A stretch of DNA of 64,000 bases, taken from Burkholderiales bacterium. GTDB lineage: Bacteria; Pseudomonadota; Gammaproteobacteria; Burkholderiales; Ga0077523. Shown piece after piece: positions 9,760 through 22,006 of the stretch; the first letter of the stretch is position 1, and the number at the start of each line of letters is the position of its first letter. A model generated the notes under the pieces. It saw only the letters and a program-made list of their open reading frames with translations, was not told where the DNA came from and searched no databases. A program made the translations under genes and the position numbers. The stretch spans positions 23,952-87,951 of the forward strand of contig JAIESW010000037.1 of NCBI GenBank assembly GCA_019745565.1, read 5' to 3'.

Positions 9760-10997
9760 CGTCGGCCGGCGGGCAATTGCGCGGTCATCGCGTCGAGCGC
9801 GTGCTGCATGCGATTGCGCAGCTCCGCGAGCAGTGCCTCGGGCGCAGCGATGCCGCTGCCGGTGACGTCGATGGGTTCCGGCACGCGGATGTGCGCGACC
9901 CGGGGTCCCACGGGCTGCGGCACGAAGCGGTGCAGGTTGTCGCCCAGACCCGTGAAGCAGTAGTCCACGCGCAGGCGTTTCACGTTCTCCGCCACCTGTT
10001 CCTGCGTCAGTTCGCTCGACGGATACCAGGACGGGTCGAAGCGGATCGCACGGCGCAGCGTCTTCGCGAGGGCACGGATCACGTCTCGTGCGGGAGCGGT
10101 CTTCGACGCGTCATCGCGCAACCAGCGGTCGGCGCGGCGAACACCGGTCCTGCTGCGCTCGAAGACATCTTCGGAGCTTGTCTCCAGAGGTTCGATGCCG
10201 ACGTCGTCGAGCATAGTTCCTAGGTGGGCCGTCAACGCCCGCAGCATCGAGTTCTGGCGAAGCGCGAACGGCTGGCCTTCCGCCGACGGGAGGTTCCACT
10301 GGCGTTCGTCACGTTCCAGCATCGCGGTGTAGAGATCGAGAACACGCCTGGCGGGATCGGTGTCGCGCGGACCGCGGCGGTGAAGCTTGCGGTCCACGAG
10401 ATCGAGTTCGCGACCGAGCGCATCGTGCACGTCCCGAGTGAAGCGGTAGCGCCAGATCACCGGAATCACCCATGCGTGTCGCGGTGGCGATGCGCGTCGT
10501 GCCGCTTCCAATGCCATGTCGGCAACGCCGGCGAAGAGCGGCTGCACGCGATCCGCCGTCCATGCAACGCTGCCCTCGGGATGCAGCAGCACGGCGTGAC
10601 CCTGCAGCGCCCAATCGACCGAGTACCTTTTACCGGCGGCGCCGCCGGCGCCGGGAATCTGCGCGATGAGATTGTTGCTCAACCAGAACCACTGCATCGC
10701 GGCACCCATGCCGTTCACCACGTCGTGGGTGGCCCAACTTGCCATCAGCGGTGCGTGGCGTGCGGACAGCTCCTTGTCGAGCAGCCAGTCGGTCAGGAAC
10801 TCGGGATGGTTCGGAGCGATGAAGGCCGCGGTGTCCGGGGTCACGTGCGCGCGGAAGCGCGCTTCATCTGCCGCCGGGAAGTCGATGGCGCCCACCTTCA
10901 TCAACCCGCGCAGGAACACGATGCGGCTGACGGGCGTCAACGCGCCGATCATCCAGCGCTTCGGTCGCGGTGGAGCGAAGGTGGTGAGGCGCGACAT
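9714..10997 (-). CDS. PlsC-like lysophospholipid acyltransferase family protein
   Basis: Predicted membrane-associated acyltransferase of 427 residues. The N-terminal half shows the PlsC-type pattern: APNHPEFLTD as the acceptor-site box and LHPEGSVAW as the glycine-rich EG box. The first box has five residues between His and Asp rather than the classical HX4D spacing. The C-terminal half, about 200 residues, is helical and unassigned. The start at 10997 (MSRLTTFAPP) was chosen because any longer frame would run into the mutarotase gene. It follows that gene by 13 bases, so the two are probably co-transcribed. The exact substrate is unknown. Confidence 0.75.
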   Translation of the reverse strand: MSRLTTFAPPRPKRWMIGALTPVSRIVFLRGLMKVGAIDFPAADEARFRAHVTPDTAAFIAPNHPEFLTDWLLDKELSARHAPLMASWATHDVVNGMGAAMQWFWLSNNLIAQIPGAGGAAGKRYSVDWALQGHAVLLHPEGSVAWTADRVQPLFAGVADMALEAARRASPPRHAWVIPVIWRYRFTRDVHDALGRELDLVDRKLHRRGPRDTDPARRVLDLYTAMLERDERQWNLPSAEGQPFALRQNSMLRALTAHLGTMLDDVGIEPLETSSEDVFERSRTGVRRADRWLRDDASKTAPARDVIRALAKTLRRAIRFDPSWYPSSELTQEQVAENVKRLRVDYCFTGLGDNLHRFVPQPVGPRVAHIRVPEPIDVTGSGIAAPEALLAELRNRMQHALDAMTAQLPAGRRYPNPFREPPISAAG

Positions 10998-11010
10998 GCG
11001 GCGTTGCGGG

Positions 11011-11856
11011 TTACATCGCCACCAGCGTCTGCCGGCCCGACCAGGCGGCACCCGGCTCCAGGACGATCGGCATGCCGACCGCCGCGGCCTCGACGCAGAG
11101 CATGCGGCGGAATCCGAGGGCGGGCATGTCCTTGATCTGGGCATTGCCGGTGTCCCACGGGTTCCACACGACCACGTCGGGAAAGCCGCTCGCTTCGATC
11201 AGCAACTGCCGTCCCGATTCGCCCAGTACCAGCCGCGGCGGCACGTCCAGATAGTTGCGATCGACCGGGCCGTCGAAAGTGATGGTCTCGCGCGTCTCGG
11301 TGCGGACCGCGCCGCCCGCGAGCTGGTCTCGGTACTCCGCGTGCAGGAGGCCGGTGAGGCGGGCATGTTCGATCTCGCGCACCCGCAGGTAGGTGTGCAG
11401 CGCCGCGGTGAAATCGAACGACTTCGACCCGGTATTCTCGATCGCCAGCTCCACGTCGAGCTGGTTGCCGCCGACGCTCACGGTGATCTCGGCACGAAAC
11501 TCGTGCGGCCACAGCGCCTGCGTGGCCGCGTCGCTGTCGAGATGCCACATGGCCAGTGAATAGTCAGCACCGGCGCGCTGGTCGTCCAGCTTCCAGGTCA
11601 TGGTGCGCGCGAAGCCGTGCCGGGCGAGTCCTCCGAGCGTGCCGAATTGCGGAAAGATGACCGGGATGCCGCCGCGGATCGGCGTTCCCGCCGCGTAGAC
11701 CGCGGTCTCCGACAGGTACAGGCGTTCGTCGCCGCCGGCGGGGATCCACGACAGCACATGCGCGCCGTGGTGGGTGACGAAGGCGCTCGCGCCGTCGGGG
11801 GCGGTGAGCCGTAGGGCCGCGAGGCCGTGGACGTTCTCGGTGGTGTCGATGGCCAT
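11011..11856 (-). CDS. D-hexose-6-phosphate mutarotase (YeaD type)
   Basis: Aldose-1-epimerase superfamily enzyme that interconverts anomers of glucose-6-phosphate and related sugars in the cytoplasm. The 281-residue protein has the YeaD landmarks RGGIPVIFPQFG near the N-terminus, the histidine in ALHTYLRV and the VVWNPW segment with the C-terminal CVEAAAVG. The ATG at 11856 (MAIDTTENVHG) is preferred to upstream in-frame codons that lack the family pattern. It is divergent from the efflux gene, with a 74-base intergenic space. Confidence 0.88.
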   Translation of the reverse strand: MAIDTTENVHGLAALRLTAPDGASAFVTHHGAHVLSWIPAGGDERLYLSETAVYAAGTPIRGGIPVIFPQFGTLGGLARHGFARTMTWKLDDQRAGADYSLAMWHLDSDAATQALWPHEFRAEITVSVGGNQLDVELAIENTGSKSFDFTAALHTYLRVREIEHARLTGLLHAEYRDQLAGGAVRTETRETITFDGPVDRNYLDVPPRLVLGESGRQLLIEASGFPDVVVWNPWDTGNAQIKDMPALGFRRMLCVEAAAVGMPIVLEPGAAWSGRQTLVAM

Positions 11857-11930
11857 CGGGCCATCATACCTGCACGAACGGCGTCGACGTTCGAGTCGGT
11901 ACACTGGCAGACAACGCCGCCCCGTCTCCC

Positions 11931-13103
11931 GTGCCTTCCCGCCTCCGCCTGGTCCTGATCCTCGGTGCGCTCAGTGCGTTTGCGCCGATGTCGATCGACA
12001 TGTACCTGCCGAGCCTGCCGACCCTCGCGGCCGAGTTCGGCGCGTCCACGTCGGCCACCCAGCTCACGCTGTCGGCATTCTTCGTCGGACTCGCCATCGG
12101 ACAGGCGCTGTACGGGCCGCTCGCCGATCGGTTCGGTCGCAAGCCCGCGCTCTACGTCGGACTGACCGTCTACGCGATCGCGACCATCGGCTGCGCGTCC
12201 GCGCACAGCATCGAGAGTCTGATCGTCTGGCGATTCGCGCAGGCGCTGGGCGGTTGCGCCGGCGTCGTGGTGGCGCGGGCCGTGGTGCGCGACCTGTTCG
12301 ACCAATGGGGCTCGGCGCGCATGCTCTCCACCATGATGCTGGTGATGGGGGCGGCACCGATGCTGGCGCCGTTGCTGGGCGGCTGGCTGCTCGCGGTGTC
12401 CGGCTGGCGGTCGATCTTCTGGGCGCTGCTCGTCTTCGGTCTGCTGTGCCTCTTTGCGACCATCGTCGCACTTCCGGAAACACGCCCCCGGTCCGGGGAA
12501 GTGTCGGGCGTCGGCGCGGCCCTGCGCGACTACGCGCGGCTGCTGCGCCATCGGCGCTTCGTCGGCTACGTGCTGGCCGGTGGCTTCGCACAAGCGGGCA
12601 TGTTCGCCTACATCTCCGGTTCGCCCTTCGTCTTCATCGACGCCTACGGCGTACCTGCCCATGCGTACGGCTGGCTGTTCGGACTCAACGCGCTCGGCCT
12701 GATCACCGCCTCGCAGATCAACGCGCGGCTGATCCGGCGGTTCGGTCCGGACCGGCTGCTGGCCCGCGCGAATCTGGCGAATGTGGTTTTCGGGTTGCTG
12801 CTCGCCGTCGCGGCTTGGACCCGCTGGGGTGGCTTGGTCGTCCTGCTGGTGCCGCTGTTCGGCTATGTCGCGAGCCTCGGGTTCTCGTACCCCAATGCAG
12901 CTGCTGGTGCCATGGCGCCGTTTCCGGAGCGCGCCGGCAGCGCTTCCGCATTGCTCGGCACGGTCCAGTTCGGCATCGCGGCAATCGCCGGCTCTGCAGT
13001 CGGCTGGTGGCACGACGGCACCGCATGGCCGATGGCCGTCGTCATTGCGCTGTGTGGTGCTGCTGCATTCGCCGCCCAGCGCATGCTGGTGGCGGCGAAA
13101 TGA
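11931..13103 (+). CDS. Bcr/CflA-type multidrug efflux MFS transporter
   Basis: Twelve-helix drug:proton antiporter of 390 residues in the inner membrane. The N-terminal segment APMSIDMYLPSLP and the loop 2-3 motif GPLADRFGRKP are the classical Bcr/CflA signatures. The start is a GTG at 11931, directly at the N-terminus expected for the family. It ends 2 bases before the aceE stop on the other strand, so the two genes converge tightly. The substrate cannot be inferred. Confidence 0.9.
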   Translation: MPSRLRLVLILGALSAFAPMSIDMYLPSLPTLAAEFGASTSATQLTLSAFFVGLAIGQALYGPLADRFGRKPALYVGLTVYAIATIGCASAHSIESLIVWRFAQALGGCAGVVVARAVVRDLFDQWGSARMLSTMMLVMGAAPMLAPLLGGWLLAVSGWRSIFWALLVFGLLCLFATIVALPETRPRSGEVSGVGAALRDYARLLRHRRFVGYVLAGGFAQAGMFAYISGSPFVFIDAYGVPAHAYGWLFGLNALGLITASQINARLIRRFGPDRLLARANLANVVFGLLLAVAAWTRWGGLVVLLVPLFGYVASLGFSYPNAAAGAMAPFPERAGSASALLGTVQFGIAAIAGSAVGWWHDGTAWPMAVVIALCGAAAFAAQRMLVAAK

Positions 13104-13104
13104 T

Positions 13105-15873
<2,769 letters not shown>

Positions 15874-16028
15874 ATCACAGTCCTCATGTACACTCCGCGC
15901 CGCCCTACGGCAGCCACAACGCAGCGCGCATCGTACCGCGAAGCCACCAGCACGGGGTTGTGTTTCCCCCGTTGCTCCCGACGCATTACCGAATAAAATG
16001 CTGCCAGGACATCTGAAAACAGCACGAC
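15874..16028. promoter_or_regulatory. Divergent intergenic region between aceE and the Lrp-type gene
   Basis: This 155-base space must hold both promoters and probably the binding sites of the Lrp-type protein. The AT-rich segment 15990-16005 (ACCGAATAAAATGC) is the best -10-like region for the plus strand. No perfect palindrome stands out. The divergent arrangement is the usual sign that the regulator controls itself and its neighbour. Confidence 0.4.
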
Positions 16029-16550
16029 GTGCCGTTCACACCCGATACCACCGATTGGCGCATCCTGCGACTGCTGCAGGACAACGCCCGACTCAGCAAC
16101 GTCGAACTCGCGCGCGCGGTGAACCTCTCGCCGTCGCCGTGCCTCGCGCGCGTCCGTGCGCTCGAGGCCGCGGGCTACATCAGCCGCTACGTCACGGTCC
16201 TGGATCCGCTCAAGCTGGGCCTGCAGCTGTCGGTGTTCATCCGCGTACGGCTGGAGCGACAGATCGAGCCGTCGCTCGAGGCCTTCGAAAAGGCGATGCT
16301 CGACCGCCCGGAGGTGATGGAGTGCTATCTCATGACCGGCGATGCGGACTACCTGCTGCGCGTGGTGGTGCCGGACATGCAGGCGTTGCAGGACTTCATC
16401 GTCAACTTCCTGTCGCGTGTGCCGAGCGTGGGAAATATCCAGTCGAGCTTCTCCCTCAAACAGGTGAAGTACCAGACGGCGCTGCCGCTGCCGGCCGAAG
16501 CGGGGCGCTCGCGCCGTGCAGCCCATCCGCGCGCGCGCAAGAGCCGTTGA
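16029..16550 (+). CDS. Lrp/AsnC family transcriptional regulator
   Basis: A DNA-binding regulator of 173 residues: an N-terminal winged HTH (about residues 8-55, [20 protein letters not shown]), then the RAM/AsnC ligand-binding domain (about 70-145). A basic tail of about 20 residues ([12 protein letters not shown]) exceeds the usual length. The GTG at 16029 is the first in-frame start that gives a full HTH. Its position divergent from aceE suggests that it senses an amino acid or 2-oxo acid and adjusts pyruvate dehydrogenase. That role is an inference from context. Confidence 0.9.
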   Translation: MPFTPDTTDWRILRLLQDNARLSNVELARAVNLSPSPCLARVRALEAAGYISRYVTVLDPLKLGLQLSVFIRVRLERQIEPSLEAFEKAMLDRPEVMECYLMTGDADYLLRVVVPDMQALQDFIVNFLSRVPSVGNIQSSFSLKQVKYQTALPLPAEAGRSRRAAHPRARKSR

Positions 16551-16563
16551 CGGAGGGTTGCCG

Positions 16564-17967
16564 ATGAGTCGGCGTGCGGTGAGGCGCATGCGCACCGTGT
16601 GCTGCGCGCTGGCCATGATCGTGGCACCGGGCGCATTCGCGGACAACAACGACACGGTCCTGCCGCGCGGGCTGCTGCCCGAGCGCGACGGCCGCTGGAG
16701 CCTCGGCGTCGGGACGAGGCTGGAGCAATCGCCCTATCGCGGTGAATCTGCCTTCGCCGATCTCTATCCCATCATCTCCTACGAGGGCGAGCGTGTGTAC
16801 CTGCGCGGTACCCGCGCCGGTTTGCGCCTGATCGACAAGCCGTCGTTCCAACTCGAAGCGATCGCCCAGGGGCGTCTCACCAACTACCGTGGCGAGTCGG
16901 GGCAGTACCTCGACGGCATGTTCCGTACGACGTCGCTCGACGGCGGTCTGGCCGCGATCGTGCCCACCGCTCTCGGCGAGTTCTCCGTGGACGTCCTGGG
17001 CGACATCTCCAACACCCATCACGGCTACGAAGTCGCGGGTGCATGGGCGCGAAACTGGGATTTCGGTGCGCTGCGGCTGCGACCCACCCTGATCCTCACC
17101 GCCTACAGCCGCGACCTCGCCGACTACTACTACGGCGTGCAGGCGGCCGAAGCGCGGCCGGACCGGCCGGCCTATTCACCGGGCAGTTCCGCATCCGTGC
17201 GCGCCGCGCTCTACGGCAGCTATCAGCTGACCGCGAACAACTACCTGATCGGCAGCGTCGGCGTCACGCGCTACAGCGGTTCCATCGGCGACAGTCCCAT
17301 TGTCGAGAAAGCCACCGACTTCACGGCGTTCGCCGGCTACCAGTACCGCTTCGGCGACAACGGCACCAAGCCGACCCCGGATGCATCGGGTTCGTCCGGG
17401 GCGAAGTGGTCGCTGCGGGTGGCGCGCGGCTGGAACGCCGAGGCGAGCCTGCTCAGCATCATTCCGGGCGGCGACTTCACGCTCAGTCCGGAGCGGACGG
17501 GGGTCGTGAGCATCGAAGTGGGCCGCATGCTGGACGAGCGCTTCAACGACTGGCCGGTCGATATCTGGGTGAAGGGCGCATACATGCGCTATCTCGACAA
17601 GGGCATCCAGCCCGACGGCAACGGCGTCGCGCTCTACCTCAAGGGCTTCTACTACGGTTTTCCGTGGAGCAAGTACGTCAAGACGCGGTTCGGCATGGGG
17701 CAGGGCCTGTCGTGGGTGGACCGGGTGCCGGCGCTGGAACAGCGCGACATCGCGAAGAAGAATCCGAACACCTCGCGGCTGCTGTGCGCGCTGGACGTCA
17801 GCATCGACGTGAGTGTCGGCGACATCGTCCGCTACAAGCCGCTGCAGGAAACCTACTTCGGCGTGGCGGTAATCCACCGTTCCGGCATATTCGGATCGGC
17901 CGACATGTTCAACGACGTGGACGGCGGCTCGAACTACATTTCGTTGTACGTCGAATCGGTGTTCTAG
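16564..17967 (+). CDS. MipA/OmpV-like outer-membrane protein, extended
   Basis: Predicted outer-membrane beta-barrel protein with a signal peptide (cleavage around residue 25, GAFADNN). Residues ~30-270 follow the MipA/OmpV pattern (LPERDGRWSLGVG, YPIISYEGERVYLRG, FTAFAGYQYRF). Residues ~280-467 form a second barrel-like part ending in YISLYVESVF, a typical outer-membrane C-terminus with a final Phe. At 467 residues it is nearly twice the usual MipA length. The ATG at 16564 has GGAGG 7-11 bases upstream. The gene follows the Lrp gene by 13 bases and is probably co-transcribed. Confidence 0.75.
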   Translation: MSRRAVRRMRTVCCALAMIVAPGAFADNNDTVLPRGLLPERDGRWSLGVGTRLEQSPYRGESAFADLYPIISYEGERVYLRGTRAGLRLIDKPSFQLEAIAQGRLTNYRGESGQYLDGMFRTTSLDGGLAAIVPTALGEFSVDVLGDISNTHHGYEVAGAWARNWDFGALRLRPTLILTAYSRDLADYYYGVQAAEARPDRPAYSPGSSASVRAALYGSYQLTANNYLIGSVGVTRYSGSIGDSPIVEKATDFTAFAGYQYRFGDNGTKPTPDASGSSGAKWSLRVARGWNAEASLLSIIPGGDFTLSPERTGVVSIEVGRMLDERFNDWPVDIWVKGAYMRYLDKGIQPDGNGVALYLKGFYYGFPWSKYVKTRFGMGQGLSWVDRVPALEQRDIAKKNPNTSRLLCALDVSIDVSVGDIVRYKPLQETYFGVAVIHRSGIFGSADMFNDVDGGSNYISLYVESVF

Positions 17968-18009
17968 AACGAGAGTGCGACCGGCGGGGGGCCGCAAGGG
18001 TCGCGCCGG

Positions 18010-18015
18010 TATAAT
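18010..18015 (+). promoter_or_regulatory. -10 element (TATAAT) before ccmI-mltB
   Basis: A perfect TATAAT stands 58 bases before the ccmI start, in a noncoding gap after the MipA-type gene. No convincing -35 hexamer is found 16-18 bases upstream, where the sequence is G-rich. It supports independent transcription of ccmI away from the main ccm operon. Confidence 0.45.
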
Positions 18016-18072
18016 CCGCGCCTCACTCCGTTGCCCCGCGAACCCGAAACGCGGGATCCTGGGCCCCACCCG

Positions 18073-19281
18073 ATGATCGCGTTCCTGATCGCGGCGGCGC
18101 TGCTTCTCGCGGTCGCGCTCGCCTTCCTGTTGCCGCCGCTGCTCAAGCGTTCGTCCGCCGACGGCCCCACCGGCAGTGCCGCCAACCTTTCCGTGTTCCG
18201 GGATCAGCGGGCCGAACTCGATGCCGATCTGGCACGCGGCACCATCTCCGCCGACCAGCATGCGCAGGCGAAGCTCGAGCTCGAGCGGCGGGTGCTGGAG
18301 GAAGTCGGCGCCGATTCCGCCACCGCTGCAACCACGCGGGGCCGGAACTGGATCGCCGCCGCGGCCGTGGGGATCGCGATCCCGGCGGTTGCCGTAGTGC
18401 TGTACCTCACGCTCGGGCAGCCGGCCGCGCTCGATCCGGTGGTGCGATTCGGCATGTCCGAACAGGAAGCCGCCGAGCGTCACAAGATGCTCGACCTCAC
18501 GGCCCAGCTCGCGAAGAAGATGGAAAGCCGTCCCGAGGACGTGGTCGGCTGGACCATGCTGGGCCGCTCCTATCTGGCGCTCGGCAAGCCTGCCGAAGCG
18601 GCGCTCGCGCTCGGGCGTGCGGCGCAGCTGAAGCCTCAGGATCCGGTGCTGCTGGCGGATTTCGCGGAGGCCCTGGCGATCGCAGGTCGCGGCACCATCG
18701 GCCCGCAGGCGGTCGAAGTGGCCAACCGGGCCTTGGCTCTCGATCCCAGGAGTGCGAAAGCGCTCGCGCTGCTCGGCACCGCCGCCTTCGAGAACAAGGA
18801 GTATCGCAAGGCGGTCGAGTTGTGGGAGCGCCTGCTGACACTCGCGGAACCCGGGTCGGAGTACCACCGCGCCGTGCAGGGCGGCATCGCTGAAGCGAAG
18901 GCCGCAATGGCCGCCAGTTCCCAGCCGAAGGCCGCGGGTACCAAGGTGACGGGTCGGGTGGAACTTGCCGGTGCGTTGAAGGCGAAGGCCGCACCCGAGG
19001 ACACCGTGTTCATTTTCGCGCGCGCGGCCAGCGGTCCGCGCATGCCGCTCGCGATCCTGCGCAAGCAGGTGAAGGATCTGCCGGCCGCGTTCAGCCTCGA
19101 CGACTCGATGGCCATGGCCGAAGGACTGCAGCTCTCCGCTTTTCCGCTCGTGGTGGTCGGCGCGCGCGTGTCGAAGTCCGGCAGTGCCAATCCGGCGAGC
19201 GGGGATCTCGAGGGGCAGAGCACGGAAGTGAAGCCCGGGGCGACCGGCGTCACGGTAGTGATCGATCGCGAGCGACCGTGA
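18073..19281 (+). CDS. ccmI: Cytochrome c maturation TPR protein CcmI, displaced
   Basis: Membrane-bound apocytochrome c chaperone that delivers the apoprotein to the CcmF/H haem-ligation complex. The 402-residue protein begins with one membrane helix (1-22). A cytoplasmic helical loop rich in Glu and Arg (KLELERRVLEE) follows, then a second membrane helix (~95-115), TPR repeats (~150-290) and a C-terminal beta domain. This is the standard CcmI order. The ATG at 18073 was chosen because it opens the first helix. The gene lies about 11.8 kb from ccmH and overlaps mltB by GTGA. Confidence 0.9.
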   Translation: MIAFLIAAALLLAVALAFLLPPLLKRSSADGPTGSAANLSVFRDQRAELDADLARGTISADQHAQAKLELERRVLEEVGADSATAATTRGRNWIAAAAVGIAIPAVAVVLYLTLGQPAALDPVVRFGMSEQEAAERHKMLDLTAQLAKKMESRPEDVVGWTMLGRSYLALGKPAEAALALGRAAQLKPQDPVLLADFAEALAIAGRGTIGPQAVEVANRALALDPRSAKALALLGTAAFENKEYRKAVELWERLLTLAEPGSEYHRAVQGGIAEAKAAMAASSQPKAAGTKVTGRVELAGALKAKAAPEDTVFIFARAASGPRMPLAILRKQVKDLPAAFSLDDSMAMAEGLQLSAFPLVVVGARVSKSGSANPASGDLEGQSTEVKPGATGVTVVIDRERP

Positions 19282-20291
19282 GGTTCGCTGCTGCTGCGCT
19301 GCTGCTGATGGGTTGGGGGGCACCGGCCTTCGCCTACGAGTTTCCGCCGCAGTTGCGCGAGGACATGCAGATCTTCGCCGACCGGGTGGTGACCAAGCAC
19401 AAGCTCGACGAAGACCAGGTGCGCGAGACGCTGCTCAAGATCCAGTTCCAGCAGAGCGTCATCCAGGCCGTGAACGCGCCGGCCACGTCGAAGCCCTGGA
19501 AGGAATTCCGGATCGGCCTGCTCAACCGGCAGCGCATCGACGGCGGCGTGCGCTATTGGGCCGAGAACGAGATGTGGTTGCAGCGCGCCCGCGACACCTA
19601 CGGCGTGCCCGAAGAACTGATCGTGGCGATCATCGGCATCGAAACGCTGTACGGGCGCATCATGGGCAGCTACCGGGTGCTCGATGCGGTTGCGACATTG
19701 GCCTTCGAAGTACCAACGCGTGCGGCGTTCTTCCAGGGTGAGCTCGAAGAGTTCCTGCTGCTGTGTCGCGAACTCAATCTCGATCCGGTCGCGCCGCGCG
19801 GGTCGTACGCGGGTGCGATGGGGGCGCCGCAGTTCATCCCCTCCAGTTACCGGCGCTACGCGCGGGACTTCGATGCCGACGGGCGCGCGGATCTCTGGAC
19901 CAGCCCCGCGGACGCGATCGGGAGCGTCGCGAACTACTTGAAGGAGTTCGGCTGGCGCTGGACCGGCGAAGTGGCACTGCGGGCCACGGTCTCCGACCCG
20001 TATCGGGCCGATGAACTGGTGCGCCTGGGCGTGCGCCCGGTGAATTCGGCGGCCCAGATCGAGGAGAAGGGCGTCACGCCATCGCGGCCGCTGCGCGATG
20101 GCGAGAACGCCGCGCTCATGCTGTTCCAAGGCGATGCCGGCCCCGAGTACTGGCTGGGTCTCGACAACTTCTACGTGATCACGCGGTACAACCGCAGCCA
20201 GAACTACGCGATGGCCGTGTGGCAGCTCTCGCAGGAGATCCTGGCCGGGCGGCGACGGGCGACCGCCGCGGGGAGTGGGTTGGGGAAGTGA
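19278..20291 (+). CDS. mltB: Lytic murein transglycosylase B
   Basis: Periplasmic enzyme that cleaves peptidoglycan glycan strands with formation of 1,6-anhydro-muramic ends. A signal peptide (residues 1-19, cleaved after AFA) precedes the SLT-type catalytic domain; the catalytic glutamate is Glu122 in IIGIETLYGR. The segments GAMGAPQFIPSSYRRYA and DFDADGRADLW are the MltB hallmarks. No lipobox cysteine is seen, so it is likely soluble or membrane-associated by the signal only. The GTG start overlaps the ccmI stop, an unusual pairing of functions. Confidence 0.93.
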   Translation: MRFAAAALLLMGWGAPAFAYEFPPQLREDMQIFADRVVTKHKLDEDQVRETLLKIQFQQSVIQAVNAPATSKPWKEFRIGLLNRQRIDGGVRYWAENEMWLQRARDTYGVPEELIVAIIGIETLYGRIMGSYRVLDAVATLAFEVPTRAAFFQGELEEFLLLCRELNLDPVAPRGSYAGAMGAPQFIPSSYRRYARDFDADGRADLWTSPADAIGSVANYLKEFGWRWTGEVALRATVSDPYRADELVRLGVRPVNSAAQIEEKGVTPSRPLRDGENAALMLFQGDAGPEYWLGLDNFYVITRYNRSQNYAMAVWQLSQEILAGRRRATAAGSGLGK

Positions 20292-20325
20292 CGCGCAGGT
20301 TCGATACGAGTCGTGCCGTCTCGTG

Positions 20326-21093
20326 TCAGTTGCCGATCGTGAACGCCACGCGGCCGAGCGACTGAACCTCTGCTTCCACGTACAGTCCGCGCCGCAGCGG
20401 CTCGGCAGCGGTTGCGCTGCCGGCCAGCACGATCCAGCCGGGTTCCAGGCGCTCACCACCTGCTGCCGTCATGCGCGCCGCAGCAACTAGCGAACGCAGC
20501 GGATGGCCGAGGATGGCGGCGCTCGATCCGATCTGCACCGGCCGACCGTCGAAGGACAGCACGATCCCCAGGTTGGAGCAATCGATGTCCGGCCGGTGCC
20601 AGGCGCCGACGACGAATCCCGAGGACGAGGCGTTGTCCGCGACCACGTCCTCCAACGAGAACTTGAAGTTCTCGTAGCGAGAGTCGATCAACTCCATCGC
20701 GGGGGCGATAGCCTCTACGGCCGCGAGGGCCTGTGCCGGAGTCACGACGCCCTCCAGCGGGGCTTTCAGCAGGAAGGCGATCTCCGGCTCGATGCGCGGA
20801 TGCACGTAGCGCGCGAAATCGACGGTGCCGCCGTCCTCGATGATCATGCGATCGGTCAGGCGGCCGCACACGATATCGTGAACGCCCATCTGCACGGCCT
20901 TGGCGCGGTTGGTGAACCCCATCTTCACGCCCACGCGACGCTCGCCGCGGGTGAGGCGCAGATCGATGGACGCCTTCTGAATTGCGTACGCCTGTTCGAG
21001 CGTAAGCGTGGTCCCGGCGCTCAGTTGCGCGATGGCGCGCGCGTCGCGCGCGGCGCCGTCGATGGTGCCTGCGAGCTTGTGGATGTCGGTCAT
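20326..21093 (-). CDS. 2-oxo-3-hexenedioate (4-oxalocrotonate) decarboxylase-like protein
   Basis: Member of the fumarylacetoacetase-like hydratase/decarboxylase superfamily. The 255-residue protein is closest in pattern to DmpH/XylI/NbaG decarboxylases: VGVKMGFTNRAKAVQMGV, HPRIEPEIAFLL, DSRYENFKFSLEDVVADNASS. It would convert 4-oxalocrotonate to 2-oxopent-4-enoate with the partner hydratase in a Mg-dependent complex. The ATG at 21093 (MTDIHKLAG) follows the end of the hydratase gene by 13 bases, so both are co-transcribed from the right. Confidence 0.85.
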   Translation of the reverse strand: MTDIHKLAGTIDGAARDARAIAQLSAGTTLTLEQAYAIQKASIDLRLTRGERRVGVKMGFTNRAKAVQMGVHDIVCGRLTDRMIIEDGGTVDFARYVHPRIEPEIAFLLKAPLEGVVTPAQALAAVEAIAPAMELIDSRYENFKFSLEDVVADNASSSGFVVGAWHRPDIDCSNLGIVLSFDGRPVQIGSSAAILGHPLRSLVAAARMTAAGGERLEPGWIVLAGSATAAEPLRRGLYVEAEVQSLGRVAFTIGN

Positions 21094-21106
21094 GGTCGGC
21101 CCCCGG

Positions 21107-21898
21107 TCACGCGGAGAAGGCGGTGCGCACGCTGCCGAGGCCACTGATGCGGACATCGACCACGTCGCCGGATGCCACGGTCACCATCGGCCCGAGGGCG
21201 CCGGTCATCACGACATCGCCGGCGCGCAAAGGCGCACCGACGCGCACCATGGTCCGCGCCAGCCACAACGCCGCGTTCAGCGGATTGCCGAGACACGCGG
21301 CGCCGGCACCGAAGGAGACCTGGTCGCCGCGACGTTCCATGACCATGCCCGCGAGTCGCAGATCGAGCCCTTCGAGGCGGACCGGCGTCGTCCCGAGCAC
21401 GAAGAGGCCGGCGGAGGCGTTGTCGGCGATCGTGTCGACCAGCTTGATGTCCCAGTTCGCGATGCGGCTGCCGACGATCTCGATGGCGGGCACCGCGTAG
21501 GCGACCGCCGATATGAGTTCGGTAAGCGTCGGGTCCGGCACGGCGAAATCCAGTTCCATCACGAGAGCCACTTCGGCCTCCACCTTCGGCTGCATGACGC
21601 GACCCAGGGCGACCTCTTCGCCGTCGGCCAGCGCCATGTCGGCGAACAGCATGCCGAAATCGGGGGAGTCGACGCCGAGCTGCTTCTGCACCACCTTCGA
21701 CGTGAGGCCGATCTTGCGGCCGACGAGGCGCCGGCGCCCATCGAGCCAGTGGTCGGTGTTGACCTTCTGCACAGCGTAGGCCGCGGCCACATCGCCCTCG
21801 GGCAGCTGGTCGCGTACCGGCGGGGTCGGCTGGCCGGTCTCGTAGGCTATCCGGATCCGCTCTGCGGCGGCTAGGATGGCAGCGTCGTGGGTGCGCAT
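21107..21898 (-). CDS. 2-oxopent-4-enoate hydratase-like protein
   Basis: Hydratase of the meta-cleavage lower pathway (DmpE/MhpD/NbaH type), 263 residues, adding water to 2-oxopent-4-enoate to give 4-hydroxy-2-oxovalerate. Signature segments are [33 protein letters not shown], and the C-terminal part ([18 protein letters not shown]). The ATG at 21898 is preferred to an upstream in-frame start without homology. It is the first gene of a two-gene unit with the decarboxylase and divergent from the RidA-type gene. Confidence 0.87.
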   Translation of the reverse strand: MRTHDAAILAAAERIRIAYETGQPTPPVRDQLPEGDVAAAYAVQKVNTDHWLDGRRRLVGRKIGLTSKVVQKQLGVDSPDFGMLFADMALADGEEVALGRVMQPKVEAEVALVMELDFAVPDPTLTELISAVAYAVPAIEIVGSRIANWDIKLVDTIADNASAGLFVLGTTPVRLEGLDLRLAGMVMERRGDQVSFGAGAACLGNPLNAALWLARTMVRVGAPLRAGDVVMTGALGPMVTVASGDVVDVRISGLGSVRTAFSA

Positions 21899-22006
21899 GA
21901 AGACTCCGGAACCGTATGAAGTCTTCAATGATCGCAGAAGGAGCGGCCGCTGCAAGCGGACGCCTGGATCTGCGCTGGATCGCAGGGTCGCCAAGGTATA
22001 GTGACC

